The notes under the pieces are model-generated. The model saw only the letters and a program-made list of their open reading frames with translations. It did not search any database and was not told where the DNA came from. Positions 24,257-34,132 of a stretch of DNA of 64,000 nucleotides are shown piece by piece. The DNA is from Segatella copri (lineage in GTDB: Bacteria; Bacteroidota; Bacteroidia; Bacteroidales; Bacteroidaceae), in contig NZ_CP156891.1 in assembly GCF_019249795.2 (NCBI RefSeq), positions 2,693,501 through 2,757,500 of the forward strand, in the 5' to 3' direction. How positions within the stretch are numbered: position 1 is the first letter of the stretch; the number at the start of each line of letters is the position of its first letter. The position numbers and the translations under genes are program-made.

Positions 24257-26410
24257 ATGATAGAACATTTGAATAAACAATTAACGAAATTACATCTGTC
24301 TTTACTGGTGTTAATGTCGCTGCTGATATTCCAATCAGTAGAAGCTCAGCGTCTTTGGAATTTTGATGGGCAAAATCCATTTGCTGATAGCTAGGGACTG
24401 AATCCTCTTACCTGTTCTTCGGTGAGAACGAGTGTTGATTATTGTGCAGGCATCAAAGGAAAAGCTTTGAGAACCGATGGATATTCCGTAAGTCTTCGTA
24501 CGCAGGTTTCATCTCCGTGCCACTCTGTGTCTGCATGGTTTGCCCTAGAGTCTTTGCCTACGGATACGGCTACCTTTATAGGTATCAAGGACAAGAATGG
24601 CAATGCTGTTTCCGTGAGCGTTGACTCTTATGGAAAGTTGATGTTTGAGATTTCTGGCAAGGAGGTGAATACTTCTGTCTATGCTGGTTGTAAAGTTGAA
24701 ACTTTTAAGTGGTTGCATCTTTTGTTGGATATCGAAACCTCCACCTTATATTATAATGGTAAAGACGTGGCTTCATTCAAAGGTGTTGTTTCTGATTTGG
24801 TAGGTCCGTTTCAGATGTTTTTTTGTCAGGGATTCAAGTCTAGGCCTTTGGGAATGTACGATCAGTCATTTATCAATGGCGTGATAGACAATGTACGATT
24901 GAATGTTGTGTCTGCTGAAAAGGTATTTTTAAAGGATGAAGTGGCTAAGTATGTTAGGGAAATTCCTGATTTGTCGATTCCTGCCTCTAGGTTTATGACA
25001 GACTATAATCGTCCGAAATATCATTTGATGCCTGCTGCCAACTGGACTAATGAGTCGCATGGTTTGATATATTTTAATGGCATGTATCATGTTTTTGATC
25101 AGAAGAATGCTTCCAATATTAATCTCAAACAGATAAACTGGGGCCATTTCGAGAGCAAGGATTTAGTCAGTTGGACTGAGCGTAAGCCTGTTCTTTCTCC
25201 TGATAAAAGCTATGATAGTTTAGGTATCTGGTCGGGCTGTGCGTTCATTAATGATGAAGGAATCCCTCAGATTATTTATACTGGCGGAAGCAGGCGTAAT
25301 TCCATCAATGCCGCTTTTCCTCAGGATTCATGTTTGAATGTATGGCAGAAGTTTGCTCACAATCCAATCGTTGCAGATTGTCCGAGCGAATTTTCCCGTT
25401 CTGATATGAGAGATCCCTTTGTTTGGAAAATGGATGGTCACTGGTATATGGTTGTAGGCTTTGGTGTGACTAGAGATCAGGAGGAGCATGGAACCTTGCT
25501 TCTGTACCGTTCTGATGATTTACGCTCATGGACTTACAGAGGGCTGTTTTTTGGGGGAAATCCTCAAGTAGATCATACGGGTATCTTTTGGGAGATGCCT
25601 ATCGTCATCAAGATGGGCGATAAATATGTCCTGTCCGTCAATCGTGTGCCTCATCGCGGAATCCCAGCCCAGACTCAATATTGGGTGGGCGACATTCAGA
25701 ATGAGAGATTTGTACCGGATCAGCAGGTGCCAGAAAATCTGGAGGTAATCAACAGATTACTATCTCCGTCAGTATGGCAGATTGCGGATAGTCAATATGT
25801 GGCTATGGCTATTATTCCTGACGAGATAAGAGAAGTGCCTACTTATCAGCAAGGTTGGGCACATCTTTTCAGTTTACCTAGAGTGTGGACGTTGAGAAAT
25901 GGCAAGATATGCCAGATGCCGCTTCCTGCTTTGAAACAACTTCGTGACAAGGAATCACGTATAGCTAAAGAGAGCCTTGTTCGGTCGAAACTTATCTACG
26001 ATGGTAAGCGTCAGGTAGAGATTGATGCCGTATTCTATCCTCAGGATGCCAGTCAGTTTGGTTTCCAGCTGCAGACAAATGGCGGTAAGGAGAAGTCTTT
26101 CATCTATTATGATGTGAAAAAGCAACGTTTAGTAGCTGATCATACGAAATCATCTTTGCAGATGGGTATTCCTCTTGAAATCCGTACAGGCAATTTGCAC
26201 TTGCCGATGAATTCTCCAGTCCGTTTCCATCTTTTTATAGATGGTTCGGTTATCGAGGGATTTGTTAATGACGAATATGCTTTCACCTCTCGCTTCTTCC
26301 CTAAAAATGCAGAGAATGTACAGGTTCAGCTATATTCCAAGAAAGGAAAGACAGAAGCCGAAGTAAAGGTATGGACTCTGAATGGTGCCAAAATGAAAAC
26401 TAACTTTTAA
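24257..26410 (+). pseudogene. GH32 family protein interrupted by in-frame TAG at codon 46
   Basis: ATG at 24257 opens a frame with a signal peptide (hydrophobic core LHLSLLVLMSLLIFQSVEA) that runs into TAG at 24392-24394 and then continues in the same frame to 26410; read through, the product has 717 residues. After the signal comes a LamG/concanavalin-like domain (about 60-220), then a GH32 propeller and β-sandwich. The nucleophile motif reads NWTNESHG (Glu266 where Asp is usual); RDP (Asp386) and WEMP (Glu446) are present. The closest relative in the window is the protein at 34133. A GTG at 24422 could restart translation but would lack a signal peptide. It is 12 nt upstream of the next GH32. 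Real nonsense mutation or sequencing error cannot be told apart here. Confidence 0.85.
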
Positions 26411-26422
26411 ATAACAATTAAT

Positions 26423-27892
26423 ATGAAAGCAAAGAACGTATTGATGACCGTGCTTTTCAGCATAGGTTGTTTAGGTGTGTATGCTCAGGCATCTTCTCTT
26501 TACCATGAGAAGTATAGACCTCAGTATCATTTCTCCCCAAGCAAGGGATGGGTAGGTGATCCAAGCGGATTGATGTATTATCAAGGCAAGTACCACTTGT
26601 ATTGGTGGGGTAAGGCGGAATCCAAGGACTTGGTTCATTTCGAGGAAAAGTCAGCAGATAACGTGATGCAGAATGTGGATTCTAACACTTCCTGCTTTAC
26701 GGGTTCAGCTTTGATCGACAAGAACAATACGGCTGGATTCGGCAAGGGTTCCTATATAGCAGCCCTTACCGTATTCTCTAAGGATAGCAAGAAGCAGGCT
26801 CAGGGCATAGCCTACAGCCATGATGGCGATAAGTTTTATCTTTACGACCAGAATCCTGTGTTGGATATATGGAGCACAGAGTTTAGAGACCCTACTGTCT
26901 TTTGGTGCGAGAAGACCCATAAGTGGGTGATGGTTGTGGCTAAGGCCTTGGAGAAGAAGGTGAAGTTTTATGAGTCTGATGACTTGAAGCATTGGACGTG
27001 GTTAAGCGACTTTGGTCCATCAGGAAATTCAGAGAAGAGCTGGGAATGTCCCGATTTGTTCCAATTACCGGTTGAGGGTGATTCTAATGTGAAGAAATGG
27101 GTTCTTGTGGTTTCCATCAATTGGGCACAGGAGCAATATTTTGTTGGCGATTTTGATGGCAAGTCATTCAGACTGGAGGCAAATCATCCTGTAGAGCCTC
27201 TCTATGTTGATAAGGGCATGGATTATTATGCATCACGTACCTTCCGCGATTATGATGGTAGCCTGCACGATGTTGTGTCTTTAGGTTGGGTAGCCACATG
27301 GGACTATGCTCAGCAGCAGCCTTCACAATACGGAAAAGGCATGTGGTCGGTGCCTCGGAAGCTGGCATTGAAAAAGGTGGGTTCCCGTTATTTTCTGACT
27401 CAGCAACCTATTGAGGCTTTGCGTCAGCTTAGGGGCAAGCAGGTATCAGCCAACTATAAATTGCCTTTGGGAAGTGCAAGATTGAAGTGTGCATCTCCAA
27501 AGAGTAATGTCTATGAGATGGATGTAACCTTCTCAGCTCTGCAATCAAATGTCTTTGGCTTGAACCTATGTTCTGGACACGGCAGGAAGGTGACAATCAG
27601 TTATGATACTGATTCTCATAATCTGGTAATCGACCGTACGCATTGTGCTGATGTGGATATTCCTAAGTTTGACCGTATGGCTCATGCTCAGGTGTTGCCG
27701 CAAAATGGGAAGCTGCGAATGCATATCTTCGTAGACAAATCGAGCGTGGAAATATTCTGTAATGACGGTCAGGATGTGTTTACGCTGCAAACTTTCCCTT
27801 CTGAAGATCAGATAGGTATCGAAACATTCTCCCAAAAGAGTGTAACGAATATGGAATTGAAATGGTGGCCTCTCCAAGCTATTTGGAAATAG
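26423..27892 (+). CDS. GH32 family protein with altered substrate loop
   Basis: The 489-residue protein has a signal peptide (MKAKNVLMTVLFSIGCLGVY-AQA; Cys16 could alternatively be a lipid site) and starts the GH32 propeller straight away (PQYHFSPSKGW). The triad is present: Asp46 in GWVGDPSG, Asp156 in FRDP, Glu208 in WECPD. However the normal WMNDPNG is WVGDPSG, and the following YFQYNP ... WGHAVSKDLVHW region is about 14 residues shorter (LYWWGKAESKDLVHF), so part of the -1/+1 subsite loop is missing. Activity on fructan is possible but substrate may differ. It is 12 nt after the interrupted GH32 gene and is probably cotranscribed from 24185. Confidence 0.85.
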   Translation: MKAKNVLMTVLFSIGCLGVYAQASSLYHEKYRPQYHFSPSKGWVGDPSGLMYYQGKYHLYWWGKAESKDLVHFEEKSADNVMQNVDSNTSCFTGSALIDKNNTAGFGKGSYIAALTVFSKDSKKQAQGIAYSHDGDKFYLYDQNPVLDIWSTEFRDPTVFWCEKTHKWVMVVAKALEKKVKFYESDDLKHWTWLSDFGPSGNSEKSWECPDLFQLPVEGDSNVKKWVLVVSINWAQEQYFVGDFDGKSFRLEANHPVEPLYVDKGMDYYASRTFRDYDGSLHDVVSLGWVATWDYAQQQPSQYGKGMWSVPRKLALKKVGSRYFLTQQPIEALRQLRGKQVSANYKLPLGSARLKCASPKSNVYEMDVTFSALQSNVFGLNLCSGHGRKVTISYDTDSHNLVIDRTHCADVDIPKFDRMAHAQVLPQNGKLRMHIFVDKSSVEIFCNDGQDVFTLQTFPSEDQIGIETFSQKSVTNMELKWWPLQAIWK

Positions 27893-27904
27893 CTCCAAAG
27901 ATAA

Positions 27905-27935
27905 AAAATGATTTCGTTTACTGAGAAAATCATTT
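27905..27935 (+). terminator. Weak hairpin after GH32 (26423)
   Basis: AAATGATTT and AAATCATTT arms around an 11-13 nt loop, 15 nt after the stop; the poor T run makes termination uncertain. It abuts the operator at 27931. Confidence 0.4.
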
Positions 27936-27963
27936 CATGTACGATTTCTTATAGTGAAAGAAC
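27931..27963 (+). promoter_or_regulatory. PUL operator upstream of susC
   Basis: CATTTCATGTACGATTTC ... GAAAGAAC, 33 bp, aligning with the operator at 24115 (CGTTTCATGTAACAT ... GGAACG). Palindromy is weaker here (TTTC/GAAA). It ends 32 bp before the -7 element. Confidence 0.6.
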
Positions 27964-27995
27964 TAAAAGTTACAGTTCTGCTCGCAGACTTTCCC

Positions 27996-28003
27996 TAATT
28001 TTG
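27996..28003 (+). promoter_or_regulatory. -7 element of susC-susD operon
   Basis: TAATTTTG followed by CAGCAAA, the same context as at 16283 and 36723. Confidence 0.7.
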
Positions 28004-28053
28004 CAGCAAATACAAGCAATGACAATTTTTGAAACTTAAAACGTTATAATAGT

Positions 28054-31000
28054 ATGAACAATCTTTCAAGATTACTGATGAGCTCTGCGCTCTGTACTGT
28101 TTGCACCGTAGCTAGTGCACAACAGGTAAATGTAAATGGCATCGTAAAGGATGCTACCGGTGAGACAGTCATTGGAGCATCTGTTATGGTGAAAGGCACA
28201 AAGACTGGTACTGTTACCGACTTAGATGGTAACTTTCATGTAGAATGTGCTCCTGGTTCCACACTTGTTATATCTTATATTGGATATAAGACGCAAGAAG
28301 TAAAGGCTTCAGATAATATGGAGGTAACACTTCAGGAAGATGCCAACGACTTGCAGGAAGTAGTTGTAACAGGTTATACCACTCAGCGAAAGGCCGATTT
28401 GACCGGTGCTGTATCCGTTATGAATATGAAGGAACCTGTCAGTGCTTCTGATCCTAACATGCTCAACTCTATGCAGGGTAAGCTTGCTGGTGTACAGATT
28501 GTAACTGATGCTGCTCCTGGTGGTGGCGGTTCTTCTATCGTAGTTCGTGGTATGAGTTCTATCAATGGTGGTAGCCCTCTTCTCATTGTTGATGGTATTG
28601 CTACATCAGAGAACATGAACTCTATCAACCCTGCCGACATCGAAAGTATCCAGGTTCTGAAGGATGCTTCTTCTGCATCAATCTATGGTTCTCGTGCTGC
28701 CAATGGTGTTATCATTATCACTACCAAGCAGGGCAAGGGCGAAAAGCTAACCGTAAATGTTAACTATGCTGCCAGCTTGCAGACAGTGGGAAAGACTTAC
28801 GATATGCTGAATTCTACAGAATGGGGCCAGGCTTATTGGGCTGCCGCAAAGAATTCAAACATCGCTCCTTCTCATCCTTATTATGGTAGTGGTGATACTC
28901 CTCAGCCTATCGCAGGCTTGGCAAATACAGATTGGCAGGATCAGGTGTATCGTTCCGCATGGACTCACAATCTATCTGCCAGTGTATCTAACAGCTCTAA
29001 GAAGGGTAGTGTGATGTTCTCTGCCAACTATATTAATCAGAATGGTTTGATTGACTATACTTTCTATCGTCGTTACTCTGCCCGTTTGAACTCTAATTAC
29101 AATATCTCTGATTATGTAAAGGTAGGTGAGAACCTGATGGTAGCTAAGTTCCAGGATCATGGTGCTTCTACAGGCGATGAGCGTGGTATTCCTTTCTTGG
29201 CAATGCGCCAGCACCCAGGACTTACCGTTCGTAATGCCGATGGTAGCTTCACTAACCCTATGACAGAGTTGAAATCTGATTATGCTAACCCTGTTCAGCA
29301 GCTTTATAATGGTCGCGATGATTCCAACGACAGCTGGCGTATTTTCGGCAATGCCTATCTGGAGTTGACTCCTATCAAAGGCTTGTCTTTGAAGACCAAT
29401 GTTGGTATCGATCACTCACAGTATTTCAACAAGGTACTTACCCGCAAGACTCTTGCAGCTGATGTCAATGCCTTGAGCCGTGCTTATGGTCAGGGTGATA
29501 CTTATACATGGACCAATACTGGTAACTATGTCTTCGATATCTGCAAGGATCACCATTTCAATGTGTTGGTAGGTTCTGAGGCTATCAAATATACCTTCGA
29601 GGATATCAGTGCCTGGAGAAATCATTATGCTTTCGAGGATGATGACTATATGCAGATTGGTACGGGTGAAGGCACTCAGACCAATGGTGGTGGCAAGTCA
29701 CAGTGGGCTTTGTTCTCTTTGTTTGGTAAGTTGGATTACAATTATGCCGACCGTTACCTCTTCTCTGCTACCTTGCGTCGTGATGCTACTTCTCGCTTGT
29801 ATAACAAGAAGAACTCTGGTGTGTTCCCTGCTTTCTCTGGTGCATGGCGCGTTTCTCAGGAGAAGTTCTATCCAAAGAACAATATCGTTAATGATGCCAA
29901 GGTGCGTGTAGCTTGGGGACAGAATGGTAACTCTCAGGTAGTTAGCAATTATGCTGCTTACTCTACTTACATCTTTGATAATGGAAATGGTGCCTATGAT
30001 TTGGAGGGAACAAACAACAGTTACGTTAGTGGTATCAAGTTGTCGGCAACAGGTAACAAGGATTTGAAGTGGGAGACAACAACCCAGACCAACCTCGGTT
30101 TCGACCTCTATATGTTCAATAGCAGCTTGAGTGCATCTTTCGATTACTTCTGGAAGAAGACCAAGGATATGTTGACCGTTCCTCCAACACTTTCTGTAGC
30201 TGGTGAGAATGCTGGCAAGTGGATGAACACGGGTGATATGAAGAATACCGGATGGGAGTTGACACTCGGTTATAACAGTCCTCTGTATGGCGACTGGTCT
30301 TGGAATGGTAACTTCAATATCTCTCATTATAAGAATGAGGTAGTAAAGCTTAACGATTTTGTGAATACCATCGGTGGTGATGTCCGCTTGATGCAAGGTC
30401 AGCCAATGGGTGTTTACTATGGTTATGTTTGCGACGGCATCTTCCAGAACGAGGAGCAGGTGGCTAACCATTCAGCCCAGCAAGGCAAGGGCGTAGGCCG
30501 TTTGATCTATCGTGATTTGGATGGCGATAATGTTATCACAGACAAGGACCAGTGCGTAATCGGTGATCCTAATCCAGACCTTAGCTTGGGTCTCAACCTG
30601 AACGTAACCTGGAAGCGTCTCACCCTGAGCACCTTCCTTACAGGTGAATTCGGATTTGATATCTATAATACAACCAAGCGTCAGCTTACACTCATGAGTT
30701 ATGGCGGTACTAGTACAAACCGTAGCAAGGATGTGTTGAACGCATGGTCACCAACCAATACAAGTGCTTCTATCCCAGCCTTGTCACTCGATGACAACAA
30801 CAATGAGGCTCGCATGTCAACTTATTATGTTGAGGATGGTTCTTACTTGAAGATGAAGTTCATCAAATTGCAGTATGAGTTGCCTAGCCATTGGCTCAAG
30901 TGCATCGGTGCTTCTGCTCTCAGTGTGTATGGTCAGATGGAGAATGTATTCACCATTACTGATTATTCAGGTCTCGACCCAGAACTCCCAATGGGCGCTT

Positions 31001-31074
31001 ATGGCGCACGTTTGGATAATGGTCCTTACCCACGCTCTCGTACCTTTACCGTAGGTGTTAATTTGCAATTCTAA
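28054..31074 (+). CDS. susC: SusC-family TonB-dependent fructan transporter
   Basis: The 1006-residue protein has a signal peptide (ending TVASAQ), a carboxypeptidase-D-like β-sandwich (about 25-95; GIVKDATGETVIGASVMVKG, GTVTDLDGNF), a TonB-box region (LQEVVVTGY), a plug (about 110-225; GVQIVTDAAPGGGGSSIVVRGMSS, LLIVDGI, DIESIQVLKDASSASIYGSR) and a 22-strand barrel ending TFTVGVNLQF. It imports oligosaccharide across the outer membrane with SusD, powered by TonB. susD follows 27 nt downstream. Fructan as the substrate is inferred from the GH32 genes, fructokinase and fructose-type sensor. Confidence 0.96.
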   Translation: MNNLSRLLMSSALCTVCTVASAQQVNVNGIVKDATGETVIGASVMVKGTKTGTVTDLDGNFHVECAPGSTLVISYIGYKTQEVKASDNMEVTLQEDANDLQEVVVTGYTTQRKADLTGAVSVMNMKEPVSASDPNMLNSMQGKLAGVQIVTDAAPGGGGSSIVVRGMSSINGGSPLLIVDGIATSENMNSINPADIESIQVLKDASSASIYGSRAANGVIIITTKQGKGEKLTVNVNYAASLQTVGKTYDMLNSTEWGQAYWAAAKNSNIAPSHPYYGSGDTPQPIAGLANTDWQDQVYRSAWTHNLSASVSNSSKKGSVMFSANYINQNGLIDYTFYRRYSARLNSNYNISDYVKVGENLMVAKFQDHGASTGDERGIPFLAMRQHPGLTVRNADGSFTNPMTELKSDYANPVQQLYNGRDDSNDSWRIFGNAYLELTPIKGLSLKTNVGIDHSQYFNKVLTRKTLAADVNALSRAYGQGDTYTWTNTGNYVFDICKDHHFNVLVGSEAIKYTFEDISAWRNHYAFEDDDYMQIGTGEGTQTNGGGKSQWALFSLFGKLDYNYADRYLFSATLRRDATSRLYNKKNSGVFPAFSGAWRVSQEKFYPKNNIVNDAKVRVAWGQNGNSQVVSNYAAYSTYIFDNGNGAYDLEGTNNSYVSGIKLSATGNKDLKWETTTQTNLGFDLYMFNSSLSASFDYFWKKTKDMLTVPPTLSVAGENAGKWMNTGDMKNTGWELTLGYNSPLYGDWSWNGNFNISHYKNEVVKLNDFVNTIGGDVRLMQGQPMGVYYGYVCDGIFQNEEQVANHSAQQGKGVGRLIYRDLDGDNVITDKDQCVIGDPNPDLSLGLNLNVTWKRLTLSTFLTGEFGFDIYNTTKRQLTLMSYGGTSTNRSKDVLNAWSPTNTSASIPALSLDDNNNEARMSTYYVEDGSYLKMKFIKLQYELPSHWLKCIGASALSVYGQMENVFTITDYSGLDPELPMGAYGARLDNGPYPRSRTFTVGVNLQF

Positions 31075-31101
31075 GTGTTACACATTAATTATATTATAGA
31101 T

Positions 31102-32775
31102 ATGAAATTCTCAGTTAATATTAAATATATGGCAGTGGCTGCTGCTCTTATGGGGTCTTCTATCACATTCCAGTCTTGTAACGACTTCTTAGACCTCAAG
31201 CCACAGGGTGCTTTTACCGAGGCACAGTTGGATGATAGTTCTGTTGAGGGATTGATGTCTGCGGCATACGCAGGCTTGGAGGCTCACTTCTTCGGAAACA
31301 ACGAGTCTTTCGCCGGTCCTATCACAAACTGGGTGTTTGATGTTCGCTCTGACGATGCACTCAAGGGTGGTGGTGGAATCTCTATGGAGCAGAATATCCA
31401 CCAGTTGGAGATTTCAAATATCACCAGCGATAATGCCACAGCGCTCTTCAAGTGGAGAAACGATTTCTATGCAATCTCTCGTGTTCACAAGGCGATGAAT
31501 GCGATTGATATGGCTGATAACGTGAACAACAAGGAGGCTTTGCTTGGCGAGTTGAAGACGCTTCGTGCTTACTTCTACTTCGACCTGATGCGCATCTTCG
31601 ACCGCATTCCTTACTTCACAGAGAATGAGGATCCTAACGGTAAGCGCATTGATGAATATACTCGTGATCAGATTTTCGGCTTTATCAAGCAGGATCTGGA
31701 GTCAGCTTACAACGTGTTGCCTGAGTCTCAGAGCCAGGTAGGTAGATTCAATAAGTATGTTGCTGCCGCTATCCTGGCTAAGGTGGATGCCTTTACAGGC
31801 AATTATGCTGAGGTGGAGAAGTGGAGTGATGTTGTTATCAAGAGTAACAAGTATTCGCTCTACAACAATTATGGCGATATGTCTAAGATTGCATTCAACA
31901 ATAAGAATGAGTCTGTGATGGCTATTCAGTTCTCTACTGGTAACAACAATATGCACATCAACTGGAGCAATCTTCTGAACACTACCATGTCTGAGGGCAA
32001 TCTCTTTGGTAATGGTGATGATTTCTTCCTCGGCAGCCAAAACTTGGTTGATGCATTCGCTACAGACGAGAATGGTCTTCCTTATCTGGATGGTTCTGAG
32101 CATTACGTAAAGACCTCTGTAGATGGTGCTAATGATTATCAGGGCAATGTAGATCCACGTCTCGACTTCACTGTAGGTCGTTTGGGTATGCCTTTCCGTG
32201 GTCATACTTACAATATGAACTGGTGCCGTGCTTACGAAATCTATGGTGAGTATTCTAATAAGAAGTGCATGATCGATCCAAGTTCACCTGATATGGTACA
32301 GGGATTCCCTTGGGGTGCTTCTGGCTTGAACTTCTGCCTGATTCGTTATGCAGATATCGTTCTCTTGAAGGCTGAGGCTCTCATTGAGCAGAACAAGGAT
32401 TTGGCTGAGGCTCGCAATCTGATCAACTCTGTTCGCCAGAAGGCACAGCGTAGTGTAGATGCAGACTATAGCCCAGTGGATCTCGACCCAACAAAGGCTA
32501 ATTACGAGGTAGGACTTTATCCGGATGATAGCAAATGGACTCAGGACTATGCCCGCAAGGCTGTCCGCATGGAACGCCGTTTAGAGCTTGCCCTGGAGGG
32601 TAACCGCTGGTTCGACCTTGTAAGATGGGGCAATGTGGTTGATACTGTTAATAAGTACATGCAGTCTGAAAAGAGATATCACTCTTATTACGAGGGTGCA
32701 TCTATCTCAAAGGATGAAATCTTCTTGCCTACACCTTATGATGAGGTGAACAATTCAAATGGACTTTACAAGTAA
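31102..32775 (+). CDS. susD: SusD/RagB-family surface glycan-binding lipoprotein
   Basis: The frame opens at 31075 but MKFSVNIKYMAVAAALMGSS at 31102 gives the lipoprotein signal with lipobox SITFQSC, 557 residues. Family features: CNDFLDLKPQGAFTEAQ at the mature N-terminus, LLGELKTLRAYFYFDLMRIF (TPR-like helix), FNKYVAAAILAKVDAFTGNY, LIRYADIVLLKAEALIEQN, and the C-terminal RMERRLELALEGNRWFDLVRWG with YNNSNGLYK-like end. It forms the lid of the SusC barrel. Directly downstream of susC, and followed 31 nt later by a surface lipoprotein gene. Confidence 0.96.
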   Translation: MKFSVNIKYMAVAAALMGSSITFQSCNDFLDLKPQGAFTEAQLDDSSVEGLMSAAYAGLEAHFFGNNESFAGPITNWVFDVRSDDALKGGGGISMEQNIHQLEISNITSDNATALFKWRNDFYAISRVHKAMNAIDMADNVNNKEALLGELKTLRAYFYFDLMRIFDRIPYFTENEDPNGKRIDEYTRDQIFGFIKQDLESAYNVLPESQSQVGRFNKYVAAAILAKVDAFTGNYAEVEKWSDVVIKSNKYSLYNNYGDMSKIAFNNKNESVMAIQFSTGNNNMHINWSNLLNTTMSEGNLFGNGDDFFLGSQNLVDAFATDENGLPYLDGSEHYVKTSVDGANDYQGNVDPRLDFTVGRLGMPFRGHTYNMNWCRAYEIYGEYSNKKCMIDPSSPDMVQGFPWGASGLNFCLIRYADIVLLKAEALIEQNKDLAEARNLINSVRQKAQRSVDADYSPVDLDPTKANYEVGLYPDDSKWTQDYARKAVRMERRLELALEGNRWFDLVRWGNVVDTVNKYMQSEKRYHSYYEGASISKDEIFLPTPYDEVNNSNGLYK

Positions 32776-32806
32776 TCGGGTACGAATTTTTAAAGAATAG
32801 ACAATT

Positions 32807-34006
32807 ATGAAAAAGTATATATATAGTTTCATAGTAGCTTGCATGGCTCTCTTTGCCATTACATCCTGCTCTGATGTAGATATTCCTGAGGGTGTTAAGG
32901 CTCCAAAGGCAGAGAATCTGACCTCGCAGGTAGATGGTAGAACCGTGACATTGAACTGGACTTTGCCAACAGACGAAAACAAGTCGGGTGTGGATATTTA
33001 TCGCAACAATGCTCTCCTGGAGAGTTTGGGATTGGTCAACTCTGCGGTGTTGGAGTTGCAGCCAGGTAAATCTACGCTTCTCTATACAGTGAAGATGAAG
33101 TATGACGATGGTCGTGTTTCTGATGGCGTTTCAACAAGTGTTACCATCAATGCCGAGCCTTCTAAGGTTGCCATCCTGCTTCCTTCAAATGATGCTTCTA
33201 CTCTTGATGATGATGAGAGCGAAGCCTTGGATTGGTTCAAGAAAACCTATGGTGATAAGGGAGCTGTACTCACACCTTCTGATATCAAGGCAATGAATAA
33301 AATTGACCGTGGTCAGTATAGCATGATCTGGATTCAGATAGACCGTGTAGGTTTGGAATACGGCTGGCAGAAGTTGCCTGCAGAAATCGTTGATAACGAT
33401 GTTGTTGCCAAGTTGAAGGCTTTCGCTCAGTCTGGTGGTAACCTGTTCCTCACCAAGCATGCCACTCAGCTTTCTGCTGCCATCGGTCGTGTTGACAACT
33501 CGCTGGCTCCTGGCATCTTCAGTTCTGGCGAAGGTGGTTCCGGTACTGATTATTGGACTACCAATGCCGTAATCGGCAGCAATCAGAATCCTAAGTACGA
33601 TCATCGTTCACATGCAGCATTTGCAGGTTTGGAGGTACTTCCTGCTAATGATCCTGTTGACAATTACGACCATGAGTCTTATCCTCTGGAGGGTCCTGGT
33701 CACCGCGAAGATCATAACTGTATGTGGGATCTCAATGCCTACGACTTGCCATCTAAGGTTCCTGCAGGAAAGAATGTAGTAGATGCGTTCCAGCAGTTGA
33801 CCAACTCTACAGTACTCGCTACCTGGGGTCATGTAACCGATTATTGCTGTGCGGGTATCGTAGAATTCCAGCCTACAGCAGAATTCAAGGGTACAGTTCT
33901 CTGTATCGGTTTGAGCTCATACGAGTTCAACCAGGAAGGTGGCAACAAGTTCCAGGCAAACACAGAGCTTTTGACCAAGAACTGCATCGACTATCTTGCA
34001 GAATAA
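32807..34006 (+). CDS. Surface glycan-binding lipoprotein, BT1761-like (DUF4960-type)
   Basis: The 399-residue protein has a lipoprotein signal (ALFAITSC, mature Cys at about 22), an N-terminal fibronectin-III-like domain (about 40-125: APKAENLTSQVDGRTVTLNW, GVDIYRNN) and a C-terminal α/β domain (about 130-399: KVAILLPSNDASTLDDDESE, SGGNLFLTKHATQLSAAIGR, GTVLCIGLSSYEFNQEG) that resembles the domain of unknown function of BT1761, the levan-binding SusE-position protein of B. thetaiotaomicron. Being in the same position after susD, it probably binds fructan at the cell surface. The name of the domain is from memory. Confidence 0.8.
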   Translation: MKKYIYSFIVACMALFAITSCSDVDIPEGVKAPKAENLTSQVDGRTVTLNWTLPTDENKSGVDIYRNNALLESLGLVNSAVLELQPGKSTLLYTVKMKYDDGRVSDGVSTSVTINAEPSKVAILLPSNDASTLDDDESEALDWFKKTYGDKGAVLTPSDIKAMNKIDRGQYSMIWIQIDRVGLEYGWQKLPAEIVDNDVVAKLKAFAQSGGNLFLTKHATQLSAAIGRVDNSLAPGIFSSGEGGSGTDYWTTNAVIGSNQNPKYDHRSHAAFAGLEVLPANDPVDNYDHESYPLEGPGHREDHNCMWDLNAYDLPSKVPAGKNVVDAFQQLTNSTVLATWGHVTDYCCAGIVEFQPTAEFKGTVLCIGLSSYEFNQEGGNKFQANTELLTKNCIDYLAE

Positions 34007-34132
34007 AAAATTGAATTAAACAGAAATAGGAAGGCAGTCTTTGTGAAAACTAACGAGTGTTATTCTTTGTTGTGTGCGCAAAGAGGGTCTTCCCTTTCTA
34101 GGTTTTAAATCCAAGAACTAAACAAGTGAGAT

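Noticed and set aside
24392..24394. TAG read as pyrrolysine or other recoding
   Set aside because: No recoding element is visible and the other genes in the window use TAG, TAA and TGA as ordinary stops.
24422..26410. GTG at 24422 as the true start of the GH32 gene
   Set aside because: The frame extends upstream to an ATG with a good signal peptide and a promoter; only the TAG separates them, and a product from the GTG would stay in the cytoplasm.
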